Shown piece after piece: positions 61,616-64,000 of a DNA stretch of 64,000 nucleotides (position 1 is its first letter; every line of letters begins with the position of its first letter). A program made the position numbers and the translations under genes. The DNA lies in the NCBI GenBank assembly GCA_956465555.1, contig OY101117.1, positions 868,001 through 932,000 on the forward strand, read 5' to 3'. The notes beneath the pieces are model-generated. The model saw only the letters and a list, made by a program, of their open reading frames with translations. It did no database searches and was not told the DNA's origin. Origin of the DNA: Nitzschia sp. pyKryTriq1 (taxonomy: Eukaryota > Bacillariophyta > Bacillariophyceae > Bacillariales > Bacillariaceae).

Positions 61616-62822
61616 ATGATGCTGCGCTCTTCGCCGACGCTCTTGCGAGGGCGTCTTCTTCTGCAGAACATTTCCACCTCGACGTCGACGACGACGCGTT
61701 CATTTTCCGCGCCGCAAAGTGTCAAGATTGTTGAAGTCGGCCCCCGTGATGGCTTGCAAAATGAATCGGGTCAAATATCTACCGATCAAAAAGTGACCTT
61801 GATTCAGCAGCTGGCTGGGGCTGGGTGCTCGTTCATTGAGGCTGGGGCATTTGTATCGCCAAAATGGGTCCCCCAAATGGCAGACTCGGGAGAAGTCCTG
61901 GAGAAACTAAACTTTGAAAATATCCAGCAACGACCGACACTGTCCTGCCTTGTACCGAATATCAAAGGACTGGAGCAAGCCCTTCAGTATCGCGATATGG
62001 TGGATGAGATTGCCATTTTTGGCTCGGCGAGCGAAGGATTCTCGCAGCGAAATATTGCCTGCAGCATTGACGAATCTATAGAAAGATTTCGGGTCGTCGT
62101 CGAAAAGGCAAAGGAATATGATTTACCAGTTCGGGGCTACATTTCTACCGTGATTGCTTGTCCCTATGATGGACCGGTCGCACCCGTTCAAGTCACCAAG
62201 GTTGTGGAACAAATGATGGCATTGGGATGCTACGAGATTTCACTCGGTGATACCATCGGAGTCGGCACACCCGGTACCATGCTCAAAATGTTGGATGATG
62301 TGTTGGTATGTAAATAGTTGCCATATCGATCTTGCAGTCGATCTTCGTTTACATGTCGATTCTCACCAGTGTCTTCCTCTTGCTGCTACTGGTGCTACCA
62401 ATGATGCGTCTTGTTCTCTAGCTTGTAGCGCAACCGTCTCAACTGGCCATGCACTGTCATGACACGTTTGGACAAGCATTGGCAAATATTCTTGTTGGCT
62501 TGGAGAAGGAGATCATGACGATCGACTCTTCAGTCGCAGGACTAGGTGGTTGCCCCTACGCCAAAGGTGCCTCTGGTAACGTAGCGACGGAAGACGTTGT
62601 TTATATGCTGTAAGTAAGATACCGACATGGGTGCGCGGGACGATTCTCCACACCTTATTCTGATACTACTGTAATGAACATGAACACAGTGATGGCCTCG
62701 GACTATCCACGGGGATCGATTTGGAAAAAATGGCGGGCATTGGAAATGAAATCTGCCAGGTCCTCGGTCGGACGAGTCAAAGCAAGGTTTCAAAAGCGTT
62801 GATTGCTCGCCGAAAATCATGA
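61616..62822 (+). CDS. HMGCL: Hydroxymethylglutaryl-CoA lyase, 3 exons
   Basis: The exons are 61616-62305, 62422-62609 and 62690-62822. The introns of 116 and 80 nt have GTATGT/CTCTAG and GTAAGT/ACACAG ends. The product is 336 aa. The N-terminus ([22 protein letters not shown]) is Ser/Thr/Arg-rich, a mitochondrial presequence. The catalytic TIM barrel starts [15 protein letters not shown] (metal and substrate Arg-Asp), with [13 protein letters not shown]. Exon 2 carries [15 protein letters not shown] (metal His pair) and [21 protein letters not shown], which holds the reactive Cys in the G-C-P-Y-A loop. It cleaves HMG-CoA to acetyl-CoA and acetoacetate, the last step of leucine breakdown. The first exon alone looks truncated, but splicing restores a full-length enzyme. 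Confidence 0.93.
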
Positions 62823-63093
62823 CACGGACAGTCTGATTCATACTAAATAATTGTATTAAACGGTAGCTTTTGTCGGAACTACCGTATGAAGATATGCTAC
62901 AGTACCGTATTCCATTGGTCAGGACCGTGTATTGCTAGTGGACTACAGAACTGTCGTCACATTCGAAAGTGGAGAGAGTAAAACAACATGCTATTAGAGA
63001 ACGAGTACCACCAGCTACGCGTACCGGTACTTCAGTCAGCGGATGTACGATCAGCGGACGGACGAAAAAACTTTTTTCGTCCGTAAAAAAGGA
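62823..63093. other. Short intergenic spacer
   Basis: It contains GTAC/CCGG words (about 62898-62912 and 63020-63033). An inverted AAAAAACTTTTTTCG/CGTCCG pair occurs at about 63055-63085. Confidence 0.35.
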
Positions 63094-63165
63094 TGGAGGA
63101 TGGAGGATTTGAACCCCCGACATTCCGCATGCAAAGCGGACACTCTACCCCTGAGCTAATCCCCC
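63094..63165 (-). tRNA. tRNA-Ala (anticodon UGC)
   Basis: A full cloverleaf can be drawn from 63165 down to 63094. The acceptor is GGGGGAT paired with ATCCTCC (one G-U) plus discriminator A. The D arm is GCTC...GAGT, the anticodon stem is TCCGC/GCGGA with loop TTTGCAT (anticodon TGC), and the T arm is GGGGG-TTCAAAT-CCTCC. The internal promoter boxes are present (TAGCTCAGGGG and GGTTCAAATCC). CCA is not encoded and there is no intron. Confidence 0.95.
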
Positions 63166-63362
63166 TTATCTTTCTACGACCCATTTCAAGATATAAATAC
63201 AAACATTATATTTTTTCGTACTGTACAGGTACATACCCCTCAATAAGATTTCAACGAGAGGTATGGACCTAGAGCATAATTCGTGCAGTCTAGCTACCAG
63301 ACTAGCATAGCATAGAGCAAGAAAAAATCACTTATTCCAATGATATCATCATCACAGACAAG
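63166..63362. other. Short spacer
   Basis: It is AT-rich with a TACTGTACAGGTAC word (about 63220-63233). Nothing else was recognised. Confidence 0.3.
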
Positions 63363-64000
63363 TTATTCCTTTCTTCGTATCCGAGCAACAAAGAATCCAT
63401 CACAATAACGGAGAGATCCCGGCAGATGACCAGGAAGGATACGAAGCCAGCCATTTTCGTCGATAGCTTCGTCGAATCCTGGTATCTCTCCAGGCTGGAA
63501 AGGAACCGTTTCAATGGTGGGCCCTTCTTCACGAGCAAGCAGGCATTGTATCTGATCTTCGCTCTCTGATTTTAGCAATGAGCATGTTGCGTATACCATG
63601 ACGCCCCCAGGTTTGAGCAGCTTGTCGACGACATGGGTGGCAAGTTCTCTTTGTAACGTCGTTATTTCCTGCAGGTCGGGAGACTTTTGTAGAACGTCTG
63701 GTCTTCGGCTTCCAACGCCAGTTGCACTGCAAGGAGCATCCAAAAGGACTGCATCGACACCATCACCTTCTGTGAGTTCCCATTCTCGTCCATCTCCAAC
63801 CACAATTTCACATCGTTCCAGCATTCCAAGTCGCTCGAGGTTCTCCCTCAAGGGCTTAGTCCGACGACTGCTCAGTTCTACCGCCGTTACTCGCCCAAAC
63901 CCGAGTGAAATTAGTTGTGCCGTTTTACCACCAGGTGCACTACACAAGTCCACAACATGAAGCGCGTGTGGCTTCTTGCCATCTTGTGTGATCATCGTAT
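63363..64000 (-). CDS. Nop2/Sun (RsmB-like) RNA cytosine-C5 methyltransferase, 3' part
   Basis: The frame runs off the right edge, and about 212 C-terminal residues are in view. It shows AdoMet motif I VVDLCSAPGGKTAQLISLG, motif II VTAVELSSRR, motif IV VLLDAPCSATGVGSRRPDV (P-C release Cys) and motif VI VMVYATCSLLKSESEDQI (T-C-S with the catalytic Cys). It ends with CDGFFVARIRRKE. These two cysteines define the m5C methyltransferases of rRNA and tRNA. The R-R-P-D form after motif IV is that of bacterial RsmB/plastid-like enzymes, so an organellar 16S rRNA enzyme is plausible. The N-terminus and targeting signal lie outside the window. Confidence 0.9.
   Translation of the reverse strand, partial: TMITQDGKKPHALHVVDLCSAPGGKTAQLISLGFGRVTAVELSSRRTKPLRENLERLGMLERCEIVVGDGREWELTEGDGVDAVLLDAPCSATGVGSRRPDVLQKSPDLQEITTLQRELATHVVDKLLKPGGVMVYATCSLLKSESEDQIQCLLAREEGPTIETVPFQPGEIPGFDEAIDENGWLRILPGHLPGSLRYCDGFFVARIRRKE

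Overview
The window looks like nuclear DNA of a diatom, most likely a raphid pennate. The evidence is: plastid precursors with the diatom ASAFAP-type cleavage motif (for example AASAFAPVQ in the gene at 57163-57817); few, short introns (80-176 nt) with GTAAGT/GTGAGT donors and pyrimidine-rich CAG/TAG acceptors; an AdoMet decarboxylase/aminopropyltransferase fusion; CoDi-like Ty1/copia debris; and repeated members of protein families I know only from diatoms. The species cannot be named from sequence alone.

Layout. 1-8.5 kb: the end of a Cys-rich protein, a spliced Golgi-type glycosyltransferase-like gene, then three genes of a small 'RGLE-box' family set among repeat-rich intergenic DNA with a copia remnant. 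8.5-19.6 kb is gene-dense: a TruA/PUS1 pseudouridine synthase, a plastid-lumen C-terminal processing protease, the polyamine fusion gene, a truncated-globin-like protein, a mitochondrial carrier and an SGNH hydrolase. 20-29 kb: a polysaccharide-pyruvyltransferase/GT32-like fusion, a fourth RGLE-box gene, a DUF1749 hydrolase and a cystinosin homologue carrying an N-terminal zinc-knuckle. 30-37 kb: a divergent RGLE-box gene, an LRAT-domain protein, a plastid-type pyridine-nucleotide oxidoreductase, a decayed diatom-family gene and a Cbp3-type complex III chaperone fused to a WW domain. 37-46 kb: a nitroreductase-like protein, a membrane-anchored histidine phosphatase-like protein, a MYND-SET-JmjC fusion and plastid trigger factor. 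46-49.5 kb: a sixth RGLE-box gene and a broken copia element. 49.7-57 kb: two tandem cyclic-nucleotide phosphodiesterases and a calmodulin-lysine-methyltransferase-like gene. 57-64 kb: a small plastid protein with a 5'-UTR intron abutting its ATG, an isoprenylcysteine methylesterase-like hydrolase, a 252-bp direct repeat, HMG-CoA lyase, tRNA-Ala(UGC) and the 3' part of an Nop2/RsmB-type methyltransferase.

How it fits together. There are no operons. Neighbours alternate strands, with some tight convergent pairs (57 bp between the phosphatase and the MYND-SET-JmjC gene; 87 bp between the second phosphodiesterase and the methyltransferase). Themes are plastid maintenance (protease, trigger factor, oxidoreductase, small ASAFAP protein), mitochondria (HMG-CoA lyase, carrier, Cbp3), secretory-pathway glycan building, polyamines and cyclic-nucleotide/calmodulin signalling. 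The most notable items are the multi-domain fusions, the six-member RGLE-box family, and the intergenic spacers built largely of GTAC/CCGG words (GTACC, CAGTAC, CCGGTACC) mixed with CTACTAGTAGAG tracts.
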